From: DAOUKH01 sp034421515
GTDB lineage: Bacteria > Chloroflexota > Dehalococcoidia > SHYB01
Direction of reading: 5' to 3'
DNA length: 30,253 nt
Assembly: GCA_034421515.1 (NCBI GenBank)
Contig: DAOUKH010000048.1
Coordinates: forward strand, 1 to 30,253
The notes under the pieces were generated by a model. It did not search any database. It was not told where the DNA came from and worked only from the letters and a program-made list of their open reading frames with translations. The position numbers and the translations under genes are program-made. Below are positions 6,697 through 13,748 of this stretch, piece by piece (the first letter of the stretch is position 1; each line of letters starts with the position of its first letter).

Positions 6697-7758
6697 TCAG
6701 CCGCACTCGACCCATCGCCCTGCGTCCGACGAGGCCCGGGCGGCATCCAGGAGCCGCTGGCTCCGCCATCCGTCCTCGAAGCTCGGCTCGATCTTCTCGC
6801 CCTTCGAGAGCGCGGCCACGATGTGGTTCGTCCAGGCGAAGAACGGCTTGTAGTGCTGATCGCCGGCGACAGGCGGGTCGGGAAGCTCCTCGACCTCGAC
6901 CTCGGCCAGGGCCTCGCCCTTCTTGGCCGCCAGAAGCCGGTCGCCATCGAGGACGAGTGTACCGTCTGCGCCGTGGGCTTCGAGACGCATCGCGCCGGTC
7001 CCCGTCGGCGCCGCGGCGCTCGAAAGGAAGGCGCCCAACGCGCCGTTCTCGAAGCGCAGCGTGAGGAAGAAGGTGTCGTCGGCGTCGGCGACGATGCGAT
7101 CGGGCTGGTCGATGGGCTTGTGCTCCTTGGCGAAGGTCTCGAGCGTGGCGTTGACCGCGACGATCTCCCCGAAGAGCCACCGCATCGCGTCGAGGGTGTG
7201 CGAACCAGAGGCTCCCAGCCAGCCGCCGCCGGTCTTCGCCCCGTACCACCACGAGGCGGTGCGCCCTTCCGTCCAGTGCACGAAGTTGCCGAAGGAGGTC
7301 GTGTGGACGTGGTTCAGGCTCCCCAGGTAGCCGTCCTGGATCATCTCGCGCATGCGGGCGCGGGCGGGCGTGGTCCTGAACTCGAAGTTGACCATGTGGG
7401 CCACACCCTTGGCCTCCGCCGCCTGCCACATCTCTCGCGCTTGGGCCTCGTCGAGGGCGAACGGCTTCTCGCAGAGCACGTGCTTGCCGGCCTCGATGGC
7501 GGCCATGGCCCCGGGATAGTGCAGGTCGGGCGACGTCACCACGCTGACGAGGTCGACGTCGGGAAGCGCGGCGAGCTCGCCGTAGTCCGTAACGGCGTGA
7601 GAGAGGCCGAAGCGGTCCGCCACTTGTCGGGCGCGGCCGGCGTCGTGGCTGCAGACCGCCGTGACGCGGGCGCCGGGCGTGTGTTGCCACAGGGGGAGCT
7701 GCACCCGAACGCCGAACCCCGTCCCAATGATGCCAACGCCGATTTCGTCCTGCGCCAT
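6697..7758 (-). CDS. Gfo/Idh/MocA family NAD(P)-dependent oxidoreductase
   Basis: A roughly 353-residue sugar or cyclitol dehydrogenase-type protein. The N-terminal Rossmann fold has GVGIIGTGFGVRVQLP, and the family motif CEKPF (about residues 96-100) holds the lysine usual in the active site. The C-terminal domain carries GGGWLGASGSHTLDAMRWL, with the conserved Asp-His-type region. Family members oxidise or reduce hydroxyl groups of sugars, inositols and related polyols; the substrate cannot be read from sequence. Two ATGs are adjacent (7761 and 7758). AAGGAGG at 7765-7771 is 3 nt from the first and 6 nt from the second, so 7758 is the better start. It has its own promoter and is divergent from the LLM gene. 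Confidence 0.92.
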   Translation of the reverse strand: MAQDEIGVGIIGTGFGVRVQLPLWQHTPGARVTAVCSHDAGRARQVADRFGLSHAVTDYGELAALPDVDLVSVVTSPDLHYPGAMAAIEAGKHVLCEKPFALDEAQAREMWQAAEAKGVAHMVNFEFRTTPARARMREMIQDGYLGSLNHVHTTSFGNFVHWTEGRTASWWYGAKTGGGWLGASGSHTLDAMRWLFGEIVAVNATLETFAKEHKPIDQPDRIVADADDTFFLTLRFENGALGAFLSSAAAPTGTGAMRLEAHGADGTLVLDGDRLLAAKKGEALAEVEVEELPDPPVAGDQHYKPFFAWTNHIVAALSKGEKIEPSFEDGWRSQRLLDAARASSDAGRWVECG

Positions 7759-7785
7759 CATCCGCCTCCTTCAGGGAAGGGCCGT

Positions 7786-7791
7786 ATTATA
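7786..7791 (-). promoter_or_regulatory. -10 element of the Gfo/Idh/MocA gene
   Basis: Perfect TATAAT on the minus strand. Start near 7779, leader about 20 nt. It lies 15 nt from the -35 of the divergent promoter, so the two may compete. Confidence 0.6.
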
Positions 7792-7806
7792 GCGGGCCGT
7801 TTTCCG

Positions 7807-7836
7807 TTGACCCCGTCTCCGGCGAGACCCTACAAT
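7807..7836 (+). promoter_or_regulatory. Promoter of the LLM oxidoreductase gene
   Basis: TTGACC (7807-7812), an 18-nt spacer and TACAAT (7831-7836). The start near 7843 leaves an unusually long leader, about 96 nt, before ATG 7939. Confidence 0.65.
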
Positions 7837-7938
7837 CGTTTCGCGGTCGCAGCGGACGCCGCCGCCGCTTCCCGTCCCAACCGCTACGCCCCGCGCTCCT
7901 CTTGGCCGCCCCGCCCACAGCCGCCGGACTCGACCGAC

Positions 7939-9156
7939 ATGCACTTGATGTACTTCACAGAGCAGCCGATGAACGCCTACCCGGAGGACGAGGGGCGCAG
8001 GCTCGGCTACACCTCGCTGCTCTTTCCCAACGAGCACTACGACGCCGACGCGGCGAGCCGCCTCTACAACGAGCGGCTGGAAGAGTACGTCTACGCCGAG
8101 GAGATGGGCGTGGACGGGATCATGCTCAACGAGCACCACAACGCGCCGTTCTCCATGTCGACGAAGGCGAACATCATCGGCGCCGCGCTCGCCGCTCTCA
8201 CCGAGCGCGTCAAGCTCGTGATGTTGGGCAACCCGCTCCCGCTCTCCGATGACCCAGTGCGGCTCGCCGAAGAGCTGGCGATGATCGACCTTATGTCGAA
8301 GGGGCGGCTGGTCTCCGGGTTCGTGCGCGGCGGCGGCGTGGAGAACATCGCGGCGAACAGCAACCCCGCCTACAACCGCGAACGGTTCAACGAGTCGCAC
8401 GACCTGATCATCGAGACGTGGACCAAGCCGGGGCCTTTCCGGTGGGAGAAGGACCACTTCCACTACCGCTGCGTGAATCCCTGGGCCGCGCCGCTGCAGA
8501 AGCCGCACCCGCGCATTTGGGTGCCCGGCATCTCGAGTAAGGAGACGATCGAGTGGGCCGCGGGGCACCGCTACCCCTACATCGCGTTGAACCTGAGCCT
8601 CGACGACACCCTGAAGGTGTGGGATATCTACGACCAGGCCGCCGAGCGCGCCGGCTACCGGGCCGGGCCGGAGCAGCGCGGCTACCTGATCCGCTGCCAT
8701 GTCGCCGACACGGAAGAGAAGGCGGAGCGCAACGGCAGGGAGTTCATGTGGATGCAGGGCGAGTTCACCGGCCTCGTCCATCCCATCTGGTCTGCGCCGT
8801 CGGGCTATCTTGGGCCGTGGGCGCGCCGCGCTCTGGCGAAGATGCGCTCCGGCGCGGGGTCCCGTCCACAGGCCGACTACGAGGCGCAGGTCGATGCCGG
8901 CCTCATCATCACCGGCACGCCCGACCAGGTCATCGAGCGCCTGAAGGTGTTGGTCGCCAAGGCCAGCCCGTCGATCCTCGCCCTCTGGGGGAACGACGGC
9001 CACGTCTCGCACGAAGACTCGATGACCTGCATCCGGCTCATGGGGCAGGAAGTCATGCCCGCCATCCGCGAGTTCGGCGACGCCCTCGGCCTGCGCAGTC
9101 CCTTCGAGCTCGATACGCCGGTCAGCCTCGCCGCCACGCCGGCGGAGAGGTCGTGA
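7939..9156 (+). CDS. LLM class flavin-dependent oxidoreductase (luciferase-like)
   Basis: A 405-residue bacterial-luciferase-fold TIM barrel. Visible landmarks: MHLMYFTEQP at strand 1, YAEEMGVDGIMLNEHH (the usual EHH region), GNPLPLSDDPVRLAEELAMIDLMSKGRLVSGFVRG (the family's phosphate-contact and R-G turn), WVPGISSKETIEWAAGH, and a C-terminal GTPDQVIERLKVL. These proteins use FMN or F420 to oxidise small molecules, for example as monooxygenases of alkanes, sulfonates or xenobiotics; the substrate is unknown. The open frame runs far upstream, but similarity begins at MHLMYF, so ATG 7939 is the start. No clear ribosome-binding site is seen. No flavin reductase gene is adjacent, so reduced flavin must come from elsewhere or the enzyme uses F420. 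Confidence 0.9.
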   Translation: MHLMYFTEQPMNAYPEDEGRRLGYTSLLFPNEHYDADAASRLYNERLEEYVYAEEMGVDGIMLNEHHNAPFSMSTKANIIGAALAALTERVKLVMLGNPLPLSDDPVRLAEELAMIDLMSKGRLVSGFVRGGGVENIAANSNPAYNRERFNESHDLIIETWTKPGPFRWEKDHFHYRCVNPWAAPLQKPHPRIWVPGISSKETIEWAAGHRYPYIALNLSLDDTLKVWDIYDQAAERAGYRAGPEQRGYLIRCHVADTEEKAERNGREFMWMQGEFTGLVHPIWSAPSGYLGPWARRALAKMRSGAGSRPQADYEAQVDAGLIITGTPDQVIERLKVLVAKASPSILALWGNDGHVSHEDSMTCIRLMGQEVMPAIREFGDALGLRSPFELDTPVSLAATPAERS

Positions 9157-9226
9157 AGCGCACGCTCTCCAGTCCCTAAATGCGCCCCAGGCAGCCTTGA
9201 AGACGGCTGACCGCTAGGAGCCAATC

Positions 9227-10017
9227 ACGAAGGACTACCGGGACACGTTGGCCCGTCACCTGAGCGAAGCAGACCAGATGATCGCGCGGGCTCTTGCCGA
9301 CGCGGATTTCGATAACGCGTTTCCCAACATCTTCGGAGACCCGGAGCGGGACGACCCCGGCGTAGGCCTTCGCAACGAAAACGGTCTCCTTCTTCGGAAG
9401 GCCCACTTGCACATCAAGGCCGTCTTGCGGGCCAACGAAACCGACAACCTACATTCGATGGCCGTGCAGATGAGAGTGGTACTTGAGTGTGCCGCCCAGA
9501 TCAAGACGAGGGTGACACTGCTCAGCATCGGCTCGCAGGATGCGTTCGCTCGCATCCTGAATGAGACCGAGAGCGACTACGTCACCGCCATACTCCGCGC
9601 AAGCCGAGGGCAGGTCGGGCGCGATGTGATACTGAAGAGCATCGCCAAGACAAGGGGTCAGCCAGAGTGGCCGTCGCCCCGACGGGTTTCGGTGACCGAC
9701 AGAATCCAATCCCTGTATGGAGGCAGCGTCGTTTACGACCACCTGAGCGAGCACTTTTGCCGAACGGCGGCGGACGCGCTCGCCGGGCCTGCCTTCAATG
9801 GGGGTGTCCTAAAGGCCCCCAAACACGAAATCGACCATGCTTCGCTTGGCACCTTGAATACTTCAACAACGAGGTTGCCTTGATGTTGGCGGCAAGCGGT
9901 TTCCTTTGGGGTGGGACCGGCGGCGGCGCACATCTCTACGACGAGGCTAGTGCCTTTCACGCGCGGTGCCGCAAAGAGGCGAAGGCGGTTCGACCCGCCG
10001 GGTGGCCGACATGGTGA
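9227..10017 (+). pseudogene. Unknown HEPN-like protein, paralog A, reading frame broken near 9840
   Basis: The N-terminal part reads in one frame to a stop at 9883. The natural C-terminal part (AWHLEYFNNEVALMLAASG) reads in the -1 frame and ends at TGA 10015-10017, overlapping the next gene's ATG in ATGGTGA. That overlap argues that 10017 is the real end, giving about 263 residues. The shift falls near 9820-9850. The family is not recognised. LLRKAHLHIKAV holds an R-x4-H motif (9395-9412) and aligns with the next gene. The frame opens at TTG 9248, but an in-frame ACG at 9227 sits 6 nt after GGAG, where an ATG would be expected. G+C is lower than in the neighbours. It may be a pseudogene, a programmed frameshift or a sequence error. 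Confidence 0.6.
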
Positions 10018-10604
10018 CGGGAGACTTCCCTAACGCCCGGTACCTGGACGAAGACAAGCTGCGCTCGGCCTGTGCGCAATCCATAGGTTCCTTGAAAGAG
10101 CTGCTTTCCCTGCACTCGGCCATTGACCCTGCCGAGAGCAAGACCGACGATGACCCGCGCGTACTCCTAGCCCGAAAGGTGGCGCTTCACGTTCAGGCCG
10201 TGATCTCGCAGGAGGTCAACAGCGACAGCCTTCACGTCATGGGGCCAGAGATTCGGGCCGCGCTAATACAGTTGGAACCCCTTGTCCGAGACATGCATAG
10301 TGGTGACCTCGTCGGTGATCAATACCTTCAAACCTTCAAGGGACAACTCCCGCCGTTCTCGCACCCAACGCCGTGGACTCTAGTGAACCCCTGCGCGGTC
10401 GGCGGCTTTCAGACGGCAGAACCCGTCATGTGGCTGACGACGCTCTGCTTCGTGCTCCTGGCGCTGGTCAACGATTACAGTGTGGGGCTTGGAACCGTCG
10501 CGGAGCTACGAGGCAAGCCCCAATTCCTCGTAGCAATCCTCGCCGCAGGGCACCGGGCGTATACGGACGTTGGAGATGCCGTTGGGGGCTGGAGAGGCGG
10601 CTGA
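10011..10604 (+). CDS. Unknown HEPN-like protein, paralog B
   Basis: A 197-residue protein I do not recognise by family. Residues 52-91 (LLARKVALHVQAV... then DSLHVMGPEIRAALIQL) align with paralog A (LLRKAHLHIKAV... DNLHSMAVQMRVVLE). Shared are R-K, L-H, A-V, D-x-L-H-x-M and R-x2-L. Both keep R-x4-H (R55, H60 here), the spacing of the catalytic motif in HEPN ribonucleases. A hydrophobic helix follows near residues 141-155 (PVMWLTTLCFVLLALV). ATG 10011 overlaps the stop of paralog A, so the two are probably translationally coupled. A small membrane-protein frame begins 8 nt downstream. The HEPN reading is inference; no search was run. Confidence 0.7.
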   Translation: MVTGDFPNARYLDEDKLRSACAQSIGSLKELLSLHSAIDPAESKTDDDPRVLLARKVALHVQAVISQEVNSDSLHVMGPEIRAALIQLEPLVRDMHSGDLVGDQYLQTFKGQLPPFSHPTPWTLVNPCAVGGFQTAEPVMWLTTLCFVLLALVNDYSVGLGTVAELRGKPQFLVAILAAGHRAYTDVGDAVGGWRGG

Positions 10605-10612
10605 CGTAAGCG

Positions 10613-10771
10613 ATGGTTGCGTGGGTTTTCGTCGTCGCGTCAGCAGAGGTCGGGTTGGCGGCGGCAGCCCTACTCTTGATGTCACACGGGGCCGTTGGGA
10701 TGAACTACGCCGTCCTTACCTTCGGGCTGGCTGCGTCTGCCTGGGTCGCAAGCTCCATCGAGGGACGCTGA
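10613..10771 (+). CDS. Small membrane protein, 52 residues, two predicted TM segments
   Basis: Starts 8 nt after paralog B. It reads MVAWVFVVASAEVGLAAAAL at the N-terminus and ends in WVASSIEGR. Two hydrophobic segments (about residues 3-23 and 30-46), joined by a short SHGAVG turn, suggest a helical hairpin in the inner membrane. The ribosome-binding site is weak (TAAG), but the spacing fits coupling to the upstream gene. There is no family match I can name. The end overlaps a minus-strand candidate gene by 90 nt; at most one of the two is likely coding there. Confidence 0.5.
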   Translation: MVAWVFVVASAEVGLAAAALLLMSHGAVGMNYAVLTFGLAASAWVASSIEGR

Positions 10772-10879
10772 CCTTCGCCGTTTCAGGCGAGTTTCCGCCC
10801 AGGCACCCAGCGAGCCAAGCATCAAGCAGGCACCCAGAATGATCCCCGCTCGCATCAGGAATGCCCCGTCGAAGTCCAT
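10682..10879 (-). CDS. Candidate small membrane protein on the opposite strand (weak)
   Basis: A 65-residue frame with a well-placed GGAG 8 nt before ATG 10879. The first 36 residues look real: MRAGIILGACLMLGSLGAWA is a membrane anchor or signal-like segment followed by ETRLKRRR, and the third codon positions there are mostly G or C. The rest is low in protein-like signal and overlaps the plus-strand 52-residue frame. Either frame could be a shadow of the other. Confidence 0.3.
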   Translation of the reverse strand: MDFDGAFLMRAGIILGACLMLGSLGAWAETRLKRRRSASLDGACDPGRRSQPEGKDGVVHPNGPV

Positions 10880-11131
10880 CCTCTTGCTCCAGTTTCGTCG
10901 GCGCCGCCCGTTCTTGCACAGTGGCCCGACTTGTTCCGTTTCCTTCTGTTGGTAGGCAAAGACCCTCAAAGGGGGGAGAGGCCGGCGGGCAGTCCCGCCG
11001 ACACGCGCTCGGCAAAGCCCTTTTCGGGCAGAGATGGGGAATCGGCTCCAATGACGACCCCGCGCGGTTGGGCGGATGCATATGGGCACGGCCTGTGCGT
11101 TTCGCGTGTCGAAATTCGTCACGCACTGGAG
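10880..11131. other. Gene-free stretch with a short hairpin
   Basis: No supported gene. A 7-bp perfect hairpin, CGGCGGG (10983-10989) with CCCGCCG (10994-11000) and loop CAGT, has no T-run after it. The frames crossing this stretch have no protein-like features. Confidence 0.5.
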
Positions 11132-11137
11132 TACAAT
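11132..11137 (+). promoter_or_regulatory. -10 element of the leucine dehydrogenase-type gene
   Basis: TACAAT with a predicted start near 11144 and a leader of about 31 nt before GTG 11175. The -35 is not recognisable. Confidence 0.5.
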
Positions 11138-11174
11138 AGGGGTGCAGGATGCTGGGCGATCAAGGGGGGCGGGC

Positions 11175-12230
11175 GTGGACACACTGACGGCCATGCGGGA
11201 TGAGGGGCACGAGCAGGTTTCCTTCTTTTCGGACCCAAGCTCCGGGCTCCGCTGCATCATCGCCATCCACGACACCACGCTGGGACCGTCCATCGGCGGG
11301 ACGCGCATGTGGCCTTACGAGTCGGAGGCCGACGCGCTCGCCGACGTGCTCCGGCTCTCCAAGGCTATGACCTACAAGTCCGCCGCCGCGGGTCTCGACC
11401 TCGGCGGCGGGAAGGGTCTCATCATCGGCGACCCCCACCGCGACAAGACCGAGGCCCTGCTCCTCGCCTATGCCCGTGCCGTCGACGCCCTCGGTGGACG
11501 CTACATCACCGCAGAAGACGTGGGGACGACCCCGGCCGATCTTGAGGTCGTGATGCGGGGTACGCGTCACATGGTGGGCCGTCCGCCGCACGCGGGGGGG
11601 AGCGGCGACTCCGCGCCCCCGACGGGCCTCGCCGTCTACGAAGGGATGCGGGCCTGCGCCGCCGATGTCTACGGCTCGCCGAGCCTGGAGGGACGCACGG
11701 TGGCGATCCAAGGGTTTGGCAAGGTCGCCTCCTACCTTGCGGGCTACCTCATTGAGGGCGGCGCGCGCGTGGTCACCGCCGACCCTTACTCCGGCGCACA
11801 GGAGGCGGCCCGCGAGATGGGCGCCTCCGTCGTCGGCATCGACGACATCTACGACGTCGAATGCGACATCTTCTCACCCTGCGCATTGGGCGGCGTCCTC
11901 AATGCGGAAACGATTCCCCGGCTGCGCTGTGGAATCGTCGCGGGCAGCGCCAATAACCAACTGCTGACGCCGGAAGACGACGAACGGCTCCACTCCGCCG
12001 GCATTCTCTACGCGCCGGACTTTCTGATCAGCGCCGGGGGCATCGTGGACCTGTCGTTCGAGTTGTACGGCTATGATCCGGAGGCGGCGCAGCGAGCCGT
12101 CGCACAGATCGGCGAGCGCGTCGCCGACGTGATCGCCGAGGCCAGGGCCGAGGGCGTCACCACCACCGTCGCCGCCGAGCGAATGGCGGAGCGCCGGCTC
12201 GAAGCCGCCCGCGCTCCTCGCGCCGCTTAG
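11175..12230 (+). CDS. Leucine/valine dehydrogenase-type amino acid dehydrogenase
   Basis: A 351-residue Glu/Leu/Phe/Val dehydrogenase, which interconverts a branched or aromatic amino acid and its 2-oxoacid using NAD(P). The catalytic region AMTYKSAAAGLDLGGGKG carries K68 and K80, matching the paired lysines of leucine dehydrogenase. The NAD domain has VAIQGFGKVAS, and SANNQL lies downstream as in the family. The length fits leucine dehydrogenase (about 360) rather than glutamate dehydrogenase (over 400). GTG 11175 follows AAGGGGGG at good spacing; the longer upstream reading crosses the promoter. It stands alone, so a catabolic or biosynthetic role is not decided. Valine or phenylalanine specificity is equally possible. 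Confidence 0.88.
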   Translation: MDTLTAMRDEGHEQVSFFSDPSSGLRCIIAIHDTTLGPSIGGTRMWPYESEADALADVLRLSKAMTYKSAAAGLDLGGGKGLIIGDPHRDKTEALLLAYARAVDALGGRYITAEDVGTTPADLEVVMRGTRHMVGRPPHAGGSGDSAPPTGLAVYEGMRACAADVYGSPSLEGRTVAIQGFGKVASYLAGYLIEGGARVVTADPYSGAQEAAREMGASVVGIDDIYDVECDIFSPCALGGVLNAETIPRLRCGIVAGSANNQLLTPEDDERLHSAGILYAPDFLISAGGIVDLSFELYGYDPEAAQRAVAQIGERVADVIAEARAEGVTTTVAAERMAERRLEAARAPRAA

Positions 12231-12256
12231 TCCGAGCGCCGGGCAGGCCGCGCCCG

Positions 12257-12262
12257 TATACT
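12257..12262 (+). promoter_or_regulatory. -10 element of pabB
   Basis: TATACT 28 nt before ATG 12291. No recognisable -35. Confidence 0.45.
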
Positions 12263-12290
12263 GGGGCCGAAACCCGCCGAAGGCGCGCCC

Positions 12291-13748
12291 ATGGGCCGGC
12301 TACCCAGGTTCGAACGACTCGCAGACTGTCCTCCACCGCCGACCGCGGCGGCATCCCTCGCTCATCGCCGGTGTCCATTTTTCCTCGACTCCGCAATGTC
12401 CATCGGCGCGATGGGCCGGTACTCCTTTGCTGGTTGCGACCCCGCCGCCGTCTTCACCGCCCGCGGACGCGAGCTCGAGCTGTGGACGCGCAGCGGCACG
12501 CGGCGGTGGCATGGCGACCCAATCGGCGCCCTGGACGAACTGCTGGAACGGCGGCGCATTGCTCCCGGCGACTACCCCGTCCCCTTCACCGGCGGTGCGG
12601 TGGGGTTTCTCAGCTACGATCTGGGCCGCGCCATCGAGCGTCTGCCCGAGCTCGCCCGCCCCGGTCTGGGTGAGCCCGATGTCTGGCTCGGCTTCTACGA
12701 CGAGCTGATCGCCTACGACCTTGACGCCGGCGAGGCCTACCTCATGCTCAACGGCGACGGCGACGGCGGCGCGTTGCGGGAGGCCCTCCGGTATCCGTCT
12801 TCGTCGGGCACTTGCCCCCTGGAAGACGACGACCCCGTCAGCAACTTCACGCCGCAGGGGTACGCCGCCGCCATCGAGGAGATCAAGCGGTTGATCGCCG
12901 GGGGCTACGTGTACCAAGTCAACCTGTCGCAGCGGTTCGAGGCTTCGTGGAGCGCGCCGCCCTGGACGCTCTACGAGCGGGTCCGCTCACTCAACCCCGC
13001 GCCGATGGCCGCGTACCTAGACTGCGGCTCGTTTGCCGTGGTCAGCGCCTCGCCGGAGCGCTTCCTGCGCCGGAGCGGGAACTTGATCGAGACGCGTCCC
13101 ATCAAGGGGACGCGGCCGCGCGGCGCGTCCCCCGGGGTCGACGAGGCGCTGGCCGCCGAGCTCGCGGCAAGCCCGAAAGACCGCGCCGAGCACATCATGA
13201 TCGTCGATCTGGAACGCAACGACTTGGGGCGCATCGCCGAGGTGGGCAGTGTGTCGGTCAACGAAATGATGGCGTTGGAGCGGTTCCCCTCCGTCCATCA
13301 CCTTACTTCGACGGTCCGTGCCGTGGCGCGGCCCGATGCCACGCCGGGCTCGGTGCTGCGGGCGGCCTTTCCCGGCGGTTCGATCACCGGCGCGCCCAAG
13401 ATCAAGGCGATGGAGATCATTGAGCGCCTGGAACCGACACGCCGGGGCGTCTACACCGGCGCCGTCGGCTATTTCGCCGACACCGGCGACTTCGACCTGA
13501 GCATCGCCATACGGACCATCGTCGCGCAGCACGGACGGGCGTATCTGCAAGTGGGCGGGGGCATCGTGGCCGACTCCGACCCCGCCGCCGAGTACCAGGA
13601 GACGCTGGACAAGGGACGGGCGCTCTTCGCCGCGCTCCGGGGCGGCGAACCTGTTGTGACCCCCGCCGGCCCGGCGCTACAATCCCAGCGCTCCAACGTC
13701 CGGCCCGCCGCCGTCCCCGAGGCCGCGAGGAGCATTCCCACGTCATGA
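12291..13748 (+). CDS. pabB: Aminodeoxychorismate synthase component I
   Basis: A 485-residue chorismate-utilising enzyme. It converts chorismate and ammonia to 4-amino-4-deoxychorismate for folate synthesis. The motif PIKGT (271-274 region, K272) has the lysine that marks PabB; anthranilate synthase TrpE has alanine there. The C-terminal catalytic domain is complete, with LNPAPMAAYLD, SPERFL, DLERNDLGR, PGGSITGAPKIKAMEII and a DFDLSIAIRT stretch. No glutaminase (PabA) or lyase (PabC) is adjacent, so they are encoded elsewhere. The last 35 residues after ALFAAL form a disordered Pro/Ala-rich tail that contains a promoter for the rib genes. The TGA overlaps the ribD ATG (ATGA). Confidence 0.9.
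   Translation: MGRLPRFERLADCPPPPTAAASLAHRRCPFFLDSAMSIGAMGRYSFAGCDPAAVFTARGRELELWTRSGTRRWHGDPIGALDELLERRRIAPGDYPVPFTGGAVGFLSYDLGRAIERLPELARPGLGEPDVWLGFYDELIAYDLDAGEAYLMLNGDGDGGALREALRYPSSSGTCPLEDDDPVSNFTPQGYAAAIEEIKRLIAGGYVYQVNLSQRFEASWSAPPWTLYERVRSLNPAPMAAYLDCGSFAVVSASPERFLRRSGNLIETRPIKGTRPRGASPGVDEALAAELAASPKDRAEHIMIVDLERNDLGRIAEVGSVSVNEMMALERFPSVHHLTSTVRAVARPDATPGSVLRAAFPGGSITGAPKIKAMEIIERLEPTRRGVYTGAVGYFADTGDFDLSIAIRTIVAQHGRAYLQVGGGIVADSDPAAEYQETLDKGRALFAALRGGEPVVTPAGPALQSQRSNVRPAAVPEAARSIPTS
13654..13683 (+). promoter_or_regulatory. Internal promoter for the rib genes within pabB
   Basis: TTGTGA (13654-13659), an 18-nt spacer, TACAAT (13678-13683). The predicted start near 13690 leaves a leader of about 55 nt before ribD. 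It would allow riboflavin genes to be expressed without pabB. Confidence 0.55.

Noticed and set aside
6823..7938. N-terminal extension of the LLM oxidoreductase
   Set aside because: The upstream frame runs antisense through the Gfo/Idh/MocA gene and across the promoters; family similarity starts at 7939.
10983..11000. Terminator after the HEPN-like operon
   Set aside because: The hairpin is perfect but short and has no T-run; it also lies over 200 nt past the last gene.
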